Positions 24,461-34,620 of a stretch of DNA of 40,055 bases are shown here, piece after piece. Origin of the DNA: Streptococcus mitis (lineage in GTDB: Bacteria; Bacillota; Bacilli; Lactobacillales; Streptococcaceae); contig NZ_JUQO01000016.1 of the NCBI RefSeq assembly GCF_001074635.1, positions 1-40,055 on the forward strand, written 5' to 3'. Below the pieces are notes generated by a model that ran no database searches, was not told the DNA's origin, and saw only the letters and a program-made list of their open reading frames with translations. A program made the translations under genes and the position numbers. How positions within the stretch are numbered: position 1 is the first letter of the stretch; every line of letters starts with the position of its first letter.

Positions 24461-26127
24461 CCTTCTCTCCTTTCTTTGTAAAATGCCGTTAACGCAAGTG
24501 GATCCACGTCTAGTTTCTTGGCCAAGTTGAAGATTGAAGTTTCTTTTAGGTTGGCTTTTACTAACAGCTCAGGATTGCTCAAAAGACTAGCTGGATCGGT
24601 ATCGGCAATCAATTCTCCATCAACCATGACAAGAGCACGATCAGAATAATCCAGCATCAATTGCATATCATGGGTAATCATGACAATGGTATGACCTTTT
24701 TGGTGCAGTTCTTCGAGAAATTCCATAATCTCAGTATAATTCTTCTGGTCTTGACCAGCTGTCGGTTCATCTAGGAGAATAATTTCAGCCCCTAAGACCA
24801 AAATTGAAGCAATGGTGACACGTTTTTTCTGACCAAATGAAAGGGCAGAAATGGGCCAATTACGGAATTCATAAAGACCACAGATTTTCAAGGTTTCATA
24901 GACTCTCGTTTCAATTTCCTGCTCGTCCACACCTCGCAAACGTAGTCCCAGAGCCACCTCATCAAAAATCATATTGGTTGAAATCATTTGATTGGGATTT
25001 TGCAGCACATAGCCTACTCGTTCCGCCCGCTCTGCAACAGAATCTCCTTTTATATCCTGCCCTTCCCACAGATAGCAACCTTCCGTCTGAATAAAGCTAC
25101 TTAAGGCCTTGGCTAGGGTTGATTTCCCTGCTCCATTTTTTCCGACAATGGCAATCTTTTCGCCCTTTTTAATATCCAGATAAATGGATTTTAAAATCGG
25201 TCTATCATCATAAGAAAAAGACACGTCCTCTAGTCTAAAGAGTGACTGCAATTCTGGGGTTTCTTTTACCAGTTCCGTCCGCAACTGAACCTGGCCTTTT
25301 GAGATAGACAAGTTATCCAGATTTGCTAATTGTTCTTCCTTAGCTAAATCCACACCCAATTGACGGAGAGTCGTTAGATAAAGAGGTTCTCGAATTCCAT
25401 TTTGGGTCAATAAATCAGTCACCAGTAACTGGTCAGGACTCCCATTAAAGAGGATACGACCATCGTTTATCAAGACAATCCGATCCACAGGGCGATGCAG
25501 AACATCCTCCAAACGGTGCTCGATAATAAGAGTCGTCGTCCCCTCCTCCTTATGAATCTGATCAATCAATTCGATAATATCCTGACCTGACTTGGGATCC
25601 AGATTGGCGAGTGGCTCATCAAACAAGAGAATCGGACTCTCATCAATCAAGACACCAGCCAAACTGACCCGCTGCTTTTGTCCACCTGACAAATCCTGAG
25701 GCCGCTGAGCTAGTAAAGGGAGAAGATCCAGCTTTTCAGCCCATTTATGAACACGATTTTTCATCTCATCTAGGGCTGTCACATCATTTTCCAGAGCAAA
25801 AGCCAAATCCTCTGCCACGGATAAACCGATAAACTGCCCATCTGTATCCTGCAAAACCGTGCTAACCAGATGAGATTTATCATAGATACTCATATCAAAG
25901 GCCGCTTTCCCCTTGATCAAAAATTCTCCAGACATCTGCCCCTTGTAAATATTGGGAATAATCCCATTCAAACACTGACCCAAGGTAGATTTACCTGACC
26001 CAGATGGGCCAACAATTAAGACTTTCTCTCCTTTATAAATAGTCAAGTCCACTCCTTGCAAGGTCGGCTCTTGTTGTGTTTCATACCGGAAAGAGAAATC
26101 CTTCCACTCAATTATAGCTTCTTTCAT
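24445..26127 (-). CDS. ECF transporter ATPase, fused A and A' domains (YkoD type)
   Basis: A 560-residue protein with two complete ABC ATPase domains. Domain 1 has Walker [10 protein letters not shown] (40-48), LSGGQ (146-150) and Walker B LLFDEP (167-172). Domain 2 has Walker [10 protein letters not shown] (329-337), a variant signature LSFGQ (429-433) and Walker B LLDEP (451-455). One chain thus supplies both nucleotide sites. It overlaps EcfT. A 167-base gap and a terminator-like hairpin separate it from the S component upstream, so some of its transcription may start separately. Confidence 0.92.
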   Translation of the reverse strand: MKEAIIEWKDFSFRYETQQEPTLQGVDLTIYKGEKVLIVGPSGSGKSTLGQCLNGIIPNIYKGQMSGEFLIKGKAAFDMSIYDKSHLVSTVLQDTDGQFIGLSVAEDLAFALENDVTALDEMKNRVHKWAEKLDLLPLLAQRPQDLSGGQKQRVSLAGVLIDESPILLFDEPLANLDPKSGQDIIELIDQIHKEEGTTTLIIEHRLEDVLHRPVDRIVLINDGRILFNGSPDQLLVTDLLTQNGIREPLYLTTLRQLGVDLAKEEQLANLDNLSISKGQVQLRTELVKETPELQSLFRLEDVSFSYDDRPILKSIYLDIKKGEKIAIVGKNGAGKSTLAKALSSFIQTEGCYLWEGQDIKGDSVAERAERVGYVLQNPNQMISTNMIFDEVALGLRLRGVDEQEIETRVYETLKICGLYEFRNWPISALSFGQKKRVTIASILVLGAEIILLDEPTAGQDQKNYTEIMEFLEELHQKGHTIVMITHDMQLMLDYSDRALVMVDGELIADTDPASLLSNPELLVKANLKETSIFNLAKKLDVDPLALTAFYKERREGCKLN

Positions 26128-26260
26128 CTTACTCTCTTCATTCGCTTCTTAGACTTCTATTTTATCATAAATCTACCCCTTCTTGCAGACTCTTCTCTTA
26201 AAAACTTAGCGCCAACAAGATTCCTAGCCTAAATTGCTTACCCGACTAGCCTATAAACAG

Positions 26261-26284
26261 AAAAAAGACTGGTTGCCCAGCCTT
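26261..26284 (-). terminator. Terminator-like hairpin after the ECF S component
   Basis: On the minus strand, GGCTGG (26277-26282) pairs with CCAGTC (26267-26272) around GCAA with one weak pair, then TTTTTT. It lies 11 bases after the S-component stop and before the ATPase gene, so it probably attenuates read-through within the ECF locus. Confidence 0.75.
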
Positions 26285-26294
26285 CCCCATCATT

Positions 26295-26843
26295 TTAGTC
26301 CTTTTTCAAACTTCCTGCACGAGTTTGAGTTCCTGCATAGGCAAGCAAGAGAAGAGTTCCTGCAATAGCTACAGATACACCATTAGCAATTCCCGCAACA
26401 ATCCCTTGGGCAAATACTTTTTCTGCAGCTTCTTGATAAATCACAACATCTCCAAGTGGTGCCAAGACACCCCAAACAAGAGCATTTGCAAGTAGTTGAA
26501 TGAGGTTAAAAATAAGAATATCTTTCCAGTCAAAGACACCATTGATCACGCGAACGTACTTTCTAAATAGCCCCACAGCTAGACCAAAGAGCCCGCTAGC
26601 AATAATCCAAGTCCACCACAGACCGTAACCAGCAAGAGAGTCCTTGATTGCATGACCAATCAACCCGACAAGCAAACCGATAATCGGTCCAAAAATAATA
26701 GAAAGTAGCGCTTGTACCGCATACTGAAGCTGGATGCTTGTATTTGGAACAGGGGTCGGAATGTTGATCATCCCGATGACGACAAAGAGGGCAGCGCCAA
26801 TTCCGACAGCAACAACTTGTTTAATTGTAAATTTGATTTCCAT
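26295..26843 (-). CDS. ECF transporter S component, UPF0397 family
   Basis: A 182-residue protein with five to six helices, opening [24 protein letters not shown]. The Ala/Gly-rich first helix and [27 protein letters not shown] segment fit the UPF0397 S-component family. These pair with YkoD/YkoC-like A and T proteins, which follow here. The ligand of the family is not settled; older annotations say riboflavin or cobalt, but genome context has pointed to methionine- or thiamine-related compounds. It lies 18 bases after the SAM hydrolase gene, so a SAM-derived nucleoside or sulfur compound is worth considering. Confidence 0.88.
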   Translation of the reverse strand: MEIKFTIKQVVAVGIGAALFVVIGMINIPTPVPNTSIQLQYAVQALLSIIFGPIIGLLVGLIGHAIKDSLAGYGLWWTWIIASGLFGLAVGLFRKYVRVINGVFDWKDILIFNLIQLLANALVWGVLAPLGDVVIYQEAAEKVFAQGIVAGIANGVSVAIAGTLLLLAYAGTQTRAGSLKKD

Positions 26844-26861
26844 ACTATTTATTCTCCTATT

Positions 26862-27710
26862 TTATCCTTCTATTTTCTTTATTTCAATGGTCCAAGATGA
26901 ACCGACACCCACATTATAGGCCTTGGCAAAGGAACCTTGGTTGATAGCCAGACCTAAACGATAGAGAGAGTTGATGTAAAGGATGGGTTGCCCAATTCTC
27001 ACATCTGCAAATGATTTGCCATAAACAACCTGATTTTGATAAACCAGCATATCAGCGTGATAGATAGTCACTTCAAAACGATCACCGAATGCTGGTTCCA
27101 GTTTGTAAAATTCTTCTCGCGTGATCGAGGTCCAAAGCGAGCCGAAACGTACATCCAGAATATCAATAGCTCCCTTCACCAGATGATCTTCAATGATGGT
27201 CTCTACGACTGGAAGTTCCACAATCTGATCCACACTGAGCTCTGGCCCCACTTCCTCAAAAGTAATGTGACCGCTGGCTAGTTTAGCACCAGTATAAGCA
27301 TAAACATCACGACCGTGGAAGGTATAAGAATGCTCTGTGTTTTGACGCCTATTAGCTACCTCAGAAATTTCACGAATGGCTACAATACCAACGTGTTTCT
27401 TAATAAAAGAAAGCGTTCCATTATCTGGCGTGACAATGTATTGATTTTTTGCAGTCTTGGCAACTACACTCTTACGTTTCGAGCCGACACCTGGATCGAC
27501 CACCGATACAAATGTCGTTCCCTCAGGCCAGTAATCCACCGTCTGAAAGAGACGGTAGCTCCCCTCAAAAATATTATAGGGCGTAATATCGTGCGTCAAA
27601 TGATGGATTTTTAAGGTTGGAGATTCTTCTAAAGCCACTCCAATCATAGCCGATACCGCACCATCAACCAGACCAAAGTCTGATTGTAATACCAGTAAAT
27701 TATTATTCAT
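26862..27710 (-). CDS. SAM hydrolase/hydroxide adenosyltransferase family protein (DUF62)
   Basis: A protein of about 282 residues of the family that splits S-adenosylmethionine with water (or halide) to give adenosine (or haloadenosine) and methionine. Signatures seen: LQSDFGLVDG at the N-terminus, VDPGVGSKRK, TPDNGTLS, and FHGRDVYAYTGA. The frame can be extended upstream, but the ATG at 27710 has AAGGAG at proper spacing. A -10 TATGAT lies at 27733-27738. It leads the ECF gene cluster and is divergent from trkA. Most chain members without a halide loop act as hydrolases, which is the likely activity here. Confidence 0.88.
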   Translation of the reverse strand: MNNNLLVLQSDFGLVDGAVSAMIGVALEESPTLKIHHLTHDITPYNIFEGSYRLFQTVDYWPEGTTFVSVVDPGVGSKRKSVVAKTAKNQYIVTPDNGTLSFIKKHVGIVAIREISEVANRRQNTEHSYTFHGRDVYAYTGAKLASGHITFEEVGPELSVDQIVELPVVETIIEDHLVKGAIDILDVRFGSLWTSITREEFYKLEPAFGDRFEVTIYHADMLVYQNQVVYGKSFADVRIGQPILYINSLYRLGLAINQGSFAKAYNVGVGSSWTIEIKKIEG

Positions 27711-27809
27711 TTTATCTCCTTGTATATCCTTTATCATACCATATTTTCTAGAAAGGTGCTAATAGCTATTTCAATTGATTAGGGTATAGTTTTTCCTTAT
27801 AGCAAATTT

Positions 27810-27851
27810 CCTACTAAAAGCTCTGGTTATTAGCTAGTAGGTGCATTTTTT
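27810..27851 (+). promoter_or_regulatory. Leader hairpin with T-tract before trkA
   Basis: CCTACTA (27810-27816) pairs with TAGTAGG (27835-27841) and extends by GCT/AGC past a 3-base bulge. Six T residues follow at 27846-27851. No plus-strand gene precedes it, so it is either an attenuator in a trkA leader (possible promoter TTGATT 27775-27780 and TTATAG 27797-27802) or a barrier. A second -10, TATGAT, lies after it at 27864-27869. Confidence 0.5.
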
Positions 27852-27898
27852 CTTGAAAAAAGGTATGATAGTTACATCATGAAAAAGTAGGTTTTATT

Positions 27899-29248
27899 AT
27901 GAAAATTATCCTTGTCGGAGGGGGAAAAGTTGGTTTTGCCCTCTGTCGCTCCTTGGTTGCAGAAAAGCATGATGTTTTGCTGATTGAGCAAGACGAAGCT
28001 GTCCTCAATCATATTGTCAATCGCTTTGATATCATGGGTATCCTTGGTAACGGGGCTGATTTTACCATCCTTGAGCAAGCCAGTGTCCAGGATTGTGATA
28101 TCTTTATCGCCCTGACTGAGTACGATGAAGTGAACATGATTGCAGCCGTTCTAGCCAAAAAAATGGGAGCTAAAGAGACCATCGTTCGGGTGCGGAACCC
28201 TGAATATTCTAACTCTTATTTCAAGGAAAAGAATATTCTCGGTTTTTCTCTTATCGTTAACCCTGAGCTCTTGGCTGCCCGCGCTATTGCCAATATCATT
28301 GACTTCCCCAACGCCCTCTCTGTCGAACGTTTCTTTGGTGGACGGGTCAGCTTGATGGAATTCACTGTTAAATCCTCCAGTGGTCTTTGCCAAATGCCCA
28401 TTTCTGATTTTCGAAAAAAATTTGGCAATGTCATTGTCTGTGCGATAGAGAGGGATCATCAAATTATCATTCCAAGCGGTGACATGACTGTACAGGATAA
28501 AGATAGAATCTTTGTTACTGGTAACCGTGTCGATATGATGCTCTTCCATAATTATTTCAAGTCTCGTGCCGTAAAGAGTCTCCTTATTGTTGGAGCTGGT
28601 AGAATTGCCTATTATCTACTAGGTATCCTCAAAGACAGTCGTATTGATACCAAGGTTATTGAAATCAATCCCGAAATCGCTAGCTTCTTTAGCGAGAAAT
28701 TTCCAAATCTTCATATCGTTCAAGGAGATGGTACTGCAAAAGATATCCTGCTGGAAGAAAGTGCTCAAAACTATGATGCCGTTGCGACTCTAACAGGAGT
28801 CGATGAGGAAAATCTGATTACCTCTATGTTCCTTGACAGGGTAGGTGTACAAAAAAATATCACCAAGGTCAATCGTACCAGTCTCCTCGAGATTATCAAT
28901 GCGCCTGATTTTTCAAGTATCATCACACCTAAAAGTATCGCTGTAGATACGATTATGCACTTTATTCGTGGTCGTGTTAATGCCCAGTATTCAGACCTTC
29001 AAGCCATGCACCATCTAGCCAATGGACAAATCGAAACCCTACAATTCCATATCAAGGAAGCTAATAAAATGACTGCCAAACCTCTTTCTCAACTAAAACT
29101 GAAAAAAGGGGTTCTTATTGCGGCCATCATTCGAAAGGGCAAGACTATTTTCCCAACTGGGGAGGATATGCTGGAAGTTGGAGACAAGCTCCTAGTAACA
29201 ACTTTGTTGCCAAACATCACCAAGATTTATGACTTGATCGCGAGGTAA
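27899..29248 (+). CDS. trkA: Trk potassium uptake system peripheral protein TrkA
   Basis: A 449-residue protein with two tandem RCK modules, each with an NAD-binding Rossmann fold and a TrkA_C domain. The first nucleotide motif is GGGKVG (7-12) with an acidic residue after strand 2 (LLIEQDE). The second is VGAGRIA at about 233. It binds the membrane face of TrkH and gates K+ flux in response to nucleotides. It ends 3 bases before trkH, so the two are translated together. Regulation by a leader hairpin is possible. Confidence 0.93.
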   Translation: MKIILVGGGKVGFALCRSLVAEKHDVLLIEQDEAVLNHIVNRFDIMGILGNGADFTILEQASVQDCDIFIALTEYDEVNMIAAVLAKKMGAKETIVRVRNPEYSNSYFKEKNILGFSLIVNPELLAARAIANIIDFPNALSVERFFGGRVSLMEFTVKSSSGLCQMPISDFRKKFGNVIVCAIERDHQIIIPSGDMTVQDKDRIFVTGNRVDMMLFHNYFKSRAVKSLLIVGAGRIAYYLLGILKDSRIDTKVIEINPEIASFFSEKFPNLHIVQGDGTAKDILLEESAQNYDAVATLTGVDEENLITSMFLDRVGVQKNITKVNRTSLLEIINAPDFSSIITPKSIAVDTIMHFIRGRVNAQYSDLQAMHHLANGQIETLQFHIKEANKMTAKPLSQLKLKKGVLIAAIIRKGKTIFPTGEDMLEVGDKLLVTTLLPNITKIYDLIAR

Positions 29249-29251
29249 GAA

Positions 29252-30691
29252 ATGAATAAAAGTATGATTCGTTACCTCCTTTCAAAGTTACTTTTGATTG
29301 AAGCTGTTCTTCTTTTGGTTCCTGTGTCTGTCGCTGTCTACTACCGTGAATCGAGCCAAGTCTTTACAGCTCTCTTTACAACAATTGGGATTCTCGTATT
29401 ACTAGGCGGTTCAGGAATTTTACAAAAGCCAAAAAATCAACGGATTTATGCCAAGGAGGGAATCTTGATTGTTGCCCTCTGTTGGATCCTTTGGTCTTTC
29501 TTTGGTGGTCTCCCCTTTGTCTTTGCTAGACAAATTCCCAGCGTTATAGATGCCTTTTTTGAAATCAGTTCTGGCTTTACAACTACTGGAGCAACTATTC
29601 TGAACGACGTTTCGGTTCTCAGTCGTTCCCTCCTCTTCTGGCGCAGTTTTACCCACTTGATTGGAGGGATGGGAGTACTTGTTTTTGCACTTGCTATTAT
29701 GGATAATGCCAAGAATAGCCACCTAGAGGTGATGAAAGCTGAGGTTCCTGGTCCTGTCTTTGGCAAGGTTGTATCCAAACTTAAAAATACTGCCCAGATT
29801 CTCTATCTCCTCTACCTTGCTCTCTTTTCCCTCTTTGTCATCATCTATTATCTAGCCGGCATGCCCCTTTTTGATAGTTTTGTCATCGCTATGGGGACAG
29901 CGGGTACCGGAGGATTTACCGTCTATAACGATGGAATTGCCCACTATGGTAGCTCACTGATTACCTATCTGGTTAGTATCGGAGTTTTGGTTTTTGGGGT
30001 AAATTTCAATCTCTACTACTACCTCATGCTCCGCCGCGTCAAGGCCTTCTTTGGAGATGAAGAACTCCGAGCTTACTTGGTCATTGTACTGCTTTCTACA
30101 GGCTTGATTAGCCTCAATACCCTCTACCTCTATCCAGGATTTTCAAAGAGTTTTGAAATGGCCTTCTTCCAAGTTTCCAATATCATTACGACGACTGGTT
30201 TTGGTTACGGAGATATTACCAACTGGCCCCTCTTCTCCCAGTTTATTCTTCTCTTCCTCATGGGAATTGGTGGTTCTGCTGGATCAACCGCAGGTGGACT
30301 CAAGGTTATTCGAGGCCTCATCCTTTCAAAAATTGCTAAAAATCAGATTTTATCAATCCTATCGCCCCACCGTGTTTTGACCCTCCATGTTAATAAGACG
30401 GTGATTGACAAAGATACTCAGCATAAGATTCTCAAATACTTTGTCATCTATTCTATGATTTTGCTAGCGCTTATCTTTATTGTCAGCCTAGATAGCAATG
30501 ATTTCCTAGTCGTTACCAGTGCTGTCTTTAGCTGTTTCAATAATATCGGACCTATTCTAGGAACCACTTCTAGTTTCTCAATCTTTAGTCCTATCTCAAA
30601 AATTCTCCTCTCCTTTGCAATGATTGCAGGGCGCTTGGAGATTTATCCAATCTTACTTCTCTTTATGAAGAGAACTTGGTCTAAGAGATAA
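29252..30691 (+). CDS. trkH: Trk-family potassium uptake channel TrkH
   Basis: A 479-residue membrane protein with the TrkH/KtrB layout of repeated M1-P-M2 units. Pore segments seen include SGFTTTGATI, GTAGTGGFTVYND and ITTTGFGYGD, each supplying filter glycines. It imports K+ with its partner TrkA, encoded 3 bases upstream. The terminator 6 bases after the stop closes the operon. It may be the second Trk system of a mitis-group genome, since pneumococcus also has a CabP-linked one. Confidence 0.93.
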   Translation: MNKSMIRYLLSKLLLIEAVLLLVPVSVAVYYRESSQVFTALFTTIGILVLLGGSGILQKPKNQRIYAKEGILIVALCWILWSFFGGLPFVFARQIPSVIDAFFEISSGFTTTGATILNDVSVLSRSLLFWRSFTHLIGGMGVLVFALAIMDNAKNSHLEVMKAEVPGPVFGKVVSKLKNTAQILYLLYLALFSLFVIIYYLAGMPLFDSFVIAMGTAGTGGFTVYNDGIAHYGSSLITYLVSIGVLVFGVNFNLYYYLMLRRVKAFFGDEELRAYLVIVLLSTGLISLNTLYLYPGFSKSFEMAFFQVSNIITTTGFGYGDITNWPLFSQFILLFLMGIGGSAGSTAGGLKVIRGLILSKIAKNQILSILSPHRVLTLHVNKTVIDKDTQHKILKYFVIYSMILLALIFIVSLDSNDFLVVTSAVFSCFNNIGPILGTTSSFSIFSPISKILLSFAMIAGRLEIYPILLLFMKRTWSKR

Positions 30692-30696
30692 AATAC

Positions 30697-30732
30697 AACC
30701 ACACCTTGTGTCTTACAAAGTGTGGTTTTTTT
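30697..30732 (+). terminator. trkAH terminator
   Basis: AACCACAC (30697-30704) pairs with GTGTGGTT (30720-30727), with extra pairing inside, then a run of T residues (30726-30732). Confidence 0.93.
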
Positions 30733-30802
30733 ATTTCTGATGATCTCTCGCCCCCAACTAACTCTCTTTTTAAACCAAGCGAGACACTTCAGATCCTGAC
30801 TA

Positions 30803-30906
30803 ATACTCAATGAAAATCAAAAAGCAAACTAGGAAGCTAGCCACAGGTTGCTCAACGCACCGCTTTGAGATTGCAGATAAAACTGACGTGCTTTGAAGAG
30901 ATTTTA
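30803..30906 (-). repeat. BOX element, diverged (boxC-boxB-boxA read on the plus strand)
   Basis: The plus strand opens ATACTCAATGAAAATCAAA and AGCAAACTAGGAAGCTAGCC, the complement of boxC. A boxB-like CTCAA...TTTGAG hairpin follows, then CTGACGTGCTTTGAAGAGATTTT, a truncated boxA. It is about 50 bases shorter than the copy at 39904-40055, missing part of boxA. Confidence 0.88.
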
Positions 30907-30909
30907 CCC

Positions 30910-30940
30910 AAAAACCCTCAGTCGACTGACCGAGGGTTCC
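30910..30940 (-). terminator. pflB terminator
   Basis: On the minus strand, AACCCTC (30932-30938) pairs with GAGGGTT (30913-30919). An inner palindrome CAGTCGACTG and a TTTTT tail support it. Confidence 0.9.
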
Positions 30941-30964
30941 TTATTTCATTATTCAAGAACTTGA

Positions 30965-33289
30965 TTAGCTCAATGCATCCAAGGCATCATCCATTGAAAG
31001 AACTTCGTGGAAGACACGTTGTGTCAATTCAGTTTTTTGTTCTGGAGTGAGGTATTTAGTGTTTACACAGTATCCAGAGATACGTACGATAACATCTTCA
31101 CCTGACATGATCTTTTCGTAAACATCGTTCAAGTCCATAACGTTCAAGTTAACGTGTTGTCCACCGTTTTCGAAGTAACCATCAAGAATTGTTACCAAGT
31201 TATCAACTTGCTCGTCACGAGTCTTACCAAGAGCGCGAGGTGATACTTGTGTAGTCAATGAGATACCATCAGCTGCATAACTAAAGTCAAGGCTAGAAAG
31301 TGAGTTCAAGTTTTGCAACCATCCACCTTTAGCTTTATTAGATGGGTTAGCACCTGGTGAGAAGAATTCAAGTTTAGACAAGTTCACAGAACCATCTTCG
31401 TTGAGGTATACACCTTTGTGGACTGGTGAGTTACCAGTTTGTTTAGAGTAAGCAACGTTAGATGTGATAGTCAAAAGTGAAACTGTAGCTTCTGCGTCTT
31501 TGTAAAGTTTGTGGCTACGTAGACGAGTTGTGTAAGCTTCGATTAACCATTCTGCCAATTCGTTTGAACGTGGGTCATCTTCACCCCAACGTGGGTATTC
31601 ACCGATTGTTTCGTAATCGTAGATATAACCATTTTCGTCACGGATTGGTTTAACTGTAGCGTATTTGATAGCTGCCAATGTATCAACAGTGTTAGCAAAT
31701 CCACAGATACCGAATCCCATGTTAGCACGTTGTTTAGTTGGCAAGAAGGCCATTTGAACAGCTTCGTAGTTGTACTTATCAGTCATGTAGTGGATGATGT
31801 TCAAAGCATCTACGTAAGTGTCAGTCAACCAGTCAAGAGATTTTTCAAAGTTAGCTTTAACTGATTCAAATTCAAGAACTTCGTCACGGATTGGTTCGAT
31901 GTCAAATACTTTGTAGTCTTTGTGAACATCGTCGTAACCACCGTTAAGTCCAGTAAGAAGGGCTTTCAATACGTTTACACGCGCACCGAAGTACTGGATG
32001 TTGTGGCGTTGTTCTTCATTTTCTGGGTCAAGTGGAGACACACAGCATGAGATACAGCTCATTTCACCATATCCGTCTTTAGCCATTGTTGTTACACCTT
32101 CGTATTGGATAGAAGAGTGTTTGTGGCTCATGTGCATACAGTAGCGACGGAAGTTGTATGGCAATTTATCAGTCCAAAGAACTGTCAAGTTTGGTTCTGG
32201 AGAGTTACCGATGTTGTCAAGAGTGTTCAAGAAACGGTAGTCCATCTTAGTAACACGGTGACGACCGTCGTTACCCATACCAGCCATAGAAGTTGTGATG
32301 AATGTTGGGTCACCTGAGTACAATTGATCATAAGCTTTTGTACGAGCAAATTTAACTGTACGAAGTTTCATAACGAAATCATCAACGAATTCTTGGATTT
32401 CTGATTCAGTAAATGTACCACGAGCAAGGTCACGTTCTGCAAAGATGTCCAATACGATTGGTACACGTCCTAGAGATGTAGCAGCACCGTTGATAACACG
32501 GCAGACAGACATGAAGGCGATGTTAACCCATTGGATCGCTTCTTTAACGTTCATCGCTGGTTTGCGAACATCAACTCCGTAAAGGTCACCCAAGCGAACA
32601 ACTTGTTGCAATGCTTGGTATTGAAGGTTGATTTCTTCACGAAGACGGATTGTTTCTTCATCGATTTCTTCGATTGCATTCCAGTCGTTTACTTTTTCTT
32701 GCATCAAGTAGTCTGCACCGTAAAGAGCAAGACGTGCGTAAACACCGATGATACGTCCGCGTGAGTATGCATCTGGAAGACCAGTTACAGTGTGAGCGTG
32801 ACGAGCGCGACGGATATTTGAAGTGTAAGCACGGAAGATACCGTCGTTAACTGTTGTTACGTATTTAGTAAAGATTTCGTGAACAGCTGGGTCTGGTTCG
32901 TATCCATTTTCCTTCAAAGTAGTTTCAGCCATACGGATACCACCTTTTGGCATGAAGTTCAATTTGAAGAGTTCATCATTTTGGATACCAAAGATAACTT
33001 CGTTTTCTTTATCGATAAATCCTGCTGGGATATCAGCGATAGATGTTGGACGAGTGTCCATTGGGAAACGAGTTTCTTCGTAGTGAGCCTTAGTTTCTTC
33101 TACAATTTTTTTGATGTGAAGTGAACGTTCTGTTGGTCCTGCAAGGAAGCTTTCGTCTCCATCATAAGGTGTGTAGTTAGCTTGTACGAAGCGTGATACA
33201 CTTGCTTTTTCTTTCCAATCTACGCCTTTGAAGCCTTCCCAAGCTTTGTCAAAAATATCTTGTGCTTCAACAACTGTCTTAACAACCAT
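30965..33289 (-). CDS. pflB: Pyruvate formate-lyase
   Basis: 774 residues from the ATG at 33289. A longer frame begins at 33325, but only this start has a GAGG site, and [13 protein letters not shown] matches the pneumococcal N-terminus. The enzyme splits pyruvate plus CoA into acetyl-CoA and formate in mixed-acid fermentation. The catalytic cysteine pair C415-C416 lies in SCISCCVSP, and the glycyl-radical site is G739 in RISGYCVNT. The activating enzyme is not encoded in this window. It is a single-gene unit with a cre-like site over its promoter, so it is probably CcpA-controlled, and it is divergent from dinB. Confidence 0.97.
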   Translation of the reverse strand: MVVKTVVEAQDIFDKAWEGFKGVDWKEKASVSRFVQANYTPYDGDESFLAGPTERSLHIKKIVEETKAHYEETRFPMDTRPTSIADIPAGFIDKENEVIFGIQNDELFKLNFMPKGGIRMAETTLKENGYEPDPAVHEIFTKYVTTVNDGIFRAYTSNIRRARHAHTVTGLPDAYSRGRIIGVYARLALYGADYLMQEKVNDWNAIEEIDEETIRLREEINLQYQALQQVVRLGDLYGVDVRKPAMNVKEAIQWVNIAFMSVCRVINGAATSLGRVPIVLDIFAERDLARGTFTESEIQEFVDDFVMKLRTVKFARTKAYDQLYSGDPTFITTSMAGMGNDGRHRVTKMDYRFLNTLDNIGNSPEPNLTVLWTDKLPYNFRRYCMHMSHKHSSIQYEGVTTMAKDGYGEMSCISCCVSPLDPENEEQRHNIQYFGARVNVLKALLTGLNGGYDDVHKDYKVFDIEPIRDEVLEFESVKANFEKSLDWLTDTYVDALNIIHYMTDKYNYEAVQMAFLPTKQRANMGFGICGFANTVDTLAAIKYATVKPIRDENGYIYDYETIGEYPRWGEDDPRSNELAEWLIEAYTTRLRSHKLYKDAEATVSLLTITSNVAYSKQTGNSPVHKGVYLNEDGSVNLSKLEFFSPGANPSNKAKGGWLQNLNSLSSLDFSYAADGISLTTQVSPRALGKTRDEQVDNLVTILDGYFENGGQHVNLNVMDLNDVYEKIMSGEDVIVRISGYCVNTKYLTPEQKTELTQRVFHEVLSMDDALDALS

Positions 33290-33344
33290 GTTAATGTCCT
33301 CTTTTTTCTTTCTAGTAACAGTCATCTGTTACATTCATGATACA

Positions 33345-33374
33345 AGTATACCATACAGTAATCGTTTTCAACAA
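33345..33374 (-). promoter_or_regulatory. pflB promoter with CcpA cre-like site
   Basis: TATACT (33345-33350) is the -10; TTGTTG (33369-33374) lies 18 bases upstream. The overlapping TGAAAACGATTACT (33357-33370) matches the cre consensus TGWAANCGNTNWCA at 13 of 14 positions. Confidence 0.75.
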
Positions 33375-33526
33375 GTGGAAAATCCCTATTTTTACACTTT
33401 CTTTTCTAAAACAGTCTGCGTTTTATCCCAAACTGTATTATATTTTTGAAAAAATAAAGTCCTTTTTTCTTTTTTTCAGAAAAAAGGGTATAATAAAATA
33501 AAATAAGCAGTAAAAAGGTGCTAGTC

Positions 33527-34588
33527 ATGTTGATTTTCCCCTTATTAAATGATTTGTCAAGAAAAATCATCCATATTGACATGGATGCCTTTTTTGCTGC
33601 GGTGGAAATCAGAGATAATCCTAAACTCAGAGGAAAACCTGTCATTATTGGAAGCGACCCTCGGCAAACAGGTGGACGGGGAGTCGTTTCTACCTGTAGC
33701 TATGAGGCACGAGCTTTTGGTGTCCATTCAGCCATGAGCTCTAAGGAAGCCTACGAACGTTGTCCCCAGGCCGTCTTCATCTCAGGGAATTATGAGAAAT
33801 ATAAGTCTGTGGGACTCCAAATTCGAACTATCTTTAAGCGCTATACAGATTTGATTGAGCCTATGAGTATTGACGAAGCTTATTTAGACGTGACAGAAAA
33901 TAAACTCGGTATCAAGTCGGCCGTCAAAATCGCTCGCCTCATTCAAGAGGATATCTGGCAAGAACTTCATTTAACTGCTTCTGCCGGTGTTTCCTACAAC
34001 AAATTCTTAGCTAAAATGGCTAGCGATTATCAAAAACCACATGGTTTGACAGTGATTCTACCTGACCAAGCTGAGGATTTTCTCAAACAAATGGATATTT
34101 CCAAGTTTCATGGAGTAGGAAAAAAGACGGTGGAACGACTTCATCAAATGGGTGTTTTTACTGGAGCTGATCTACTTGAAGTTCCTGAAGTGACCCTAAT
34201 AGACCGTTTTGGAAGACTGGGCTATGACCTTTATCGAAAGGCTCGTGGTATCCACAATTCCCCAGTCAAATCCAATCGTATCCGTAAATCAATCGGGAAA
34301 GAGAAAACCTATGGAAAGATTCTCCGTGCCGAGGAAGACATCAAAAAAGAGCTGACTCTTCTATCAGAAAGAGTCGCTCTCAATCTACGTCAGCAAGAAA
34401 AAGCTGGAAAAATTGTCATTTTGAAAATCCGCTACGAGGACTTTTCAACTCTTACTAAACGAAAAAGTCTGGCTCAAAAAACACAGGATGCTAGTCAGAT
34501 AAGCCAAATAGCCCTGCAACTCTATGAAGAATTAAGCGAGAAAGAAAGAGGTGTCCGCCTGTTGGGGATTACCGTGACTGGATTTTAA
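33527..34588 (+). CDS. dinB: DNA polymerase IV
   Basis: A 353-residue Y-family polymerase for translesion synthesis. Start at the ATG 33527 with AAGGTG upstream; the GTG at 33518 overlaps that site, so I rejected it. Motifs in order: [11 protein letters not shown] with the first metal-binding Asp, SIDEAYLDV with the second acidic pair, two helix-hairpin-helix elements around 175-215 ([16 protein letters not shown]), and a C-terminal little-finger domain. TATAAT at 33489-33494 is the probable -10. It is divergent from pflB, with a shared terminator facing uppP. Length is normal for streptococcal DinB. Confidence 0.96.
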   Translation: MLIFPLLNDLSRKIIHIDMDAFFAAVEIRDNPKLRGKPVIIGSDPRQTGGRGVVSTCSYEARAFGVHSAMSSKEAYERCPQAVFISGNYEKYKSVGLQIRTIFKRYTDLIEPMSIDEAYLDVTENKLGIKSAVKIARLIQEDIWQELHLTASAGVSYNKFLAKMASDYQKPHGLTVILPDQAEDFLKQMDISKFHGVGKKTVERLHQMGVFTGADLLEVPEVTLIDRFGRLGYDLYRKARGIHNSPVKSNRIRKSIGKEKTYGKILRAEEDIKKELTLLSERVALNLRQQEKAGKIVILKIRYEDFSTLTKRKSLAQKTQDASQISQIALQLYEELSEKERGVRLLGITVTGF

Positions 34589-34619
34589 AACCTTGAAGAG
34601 CTACCCCTTCAAGGTTTTT
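34587..34619. terminator. Bidirectional terminator between dinB and uppP
   Basis: A perfect 12-bp stem (34587-34598 with 34607-34618) has an 8-base loop. T tracts flank it on both strands, so it can end dinB on plus and uppP on minus. Confidence 0.93.
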
Positions 34620-34620
34620 C

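Noticed and set aside
27872-28549. Minus-strand frames opposite trkA
   Set aside because: The trkA frame shows two intact RCK domains; the opposite frames match nothing and lack start signals.
33315-33332. GTAACA/TGTTAC inverted repeat as a Rex or FNR site in the pflB 5' UTR
   Set aside because: It does not match the Rex consensus (TTGTGA-N6-TCACAA) or an FNR box and lies downstream of the -10; kept only as a possible weak hairpin.
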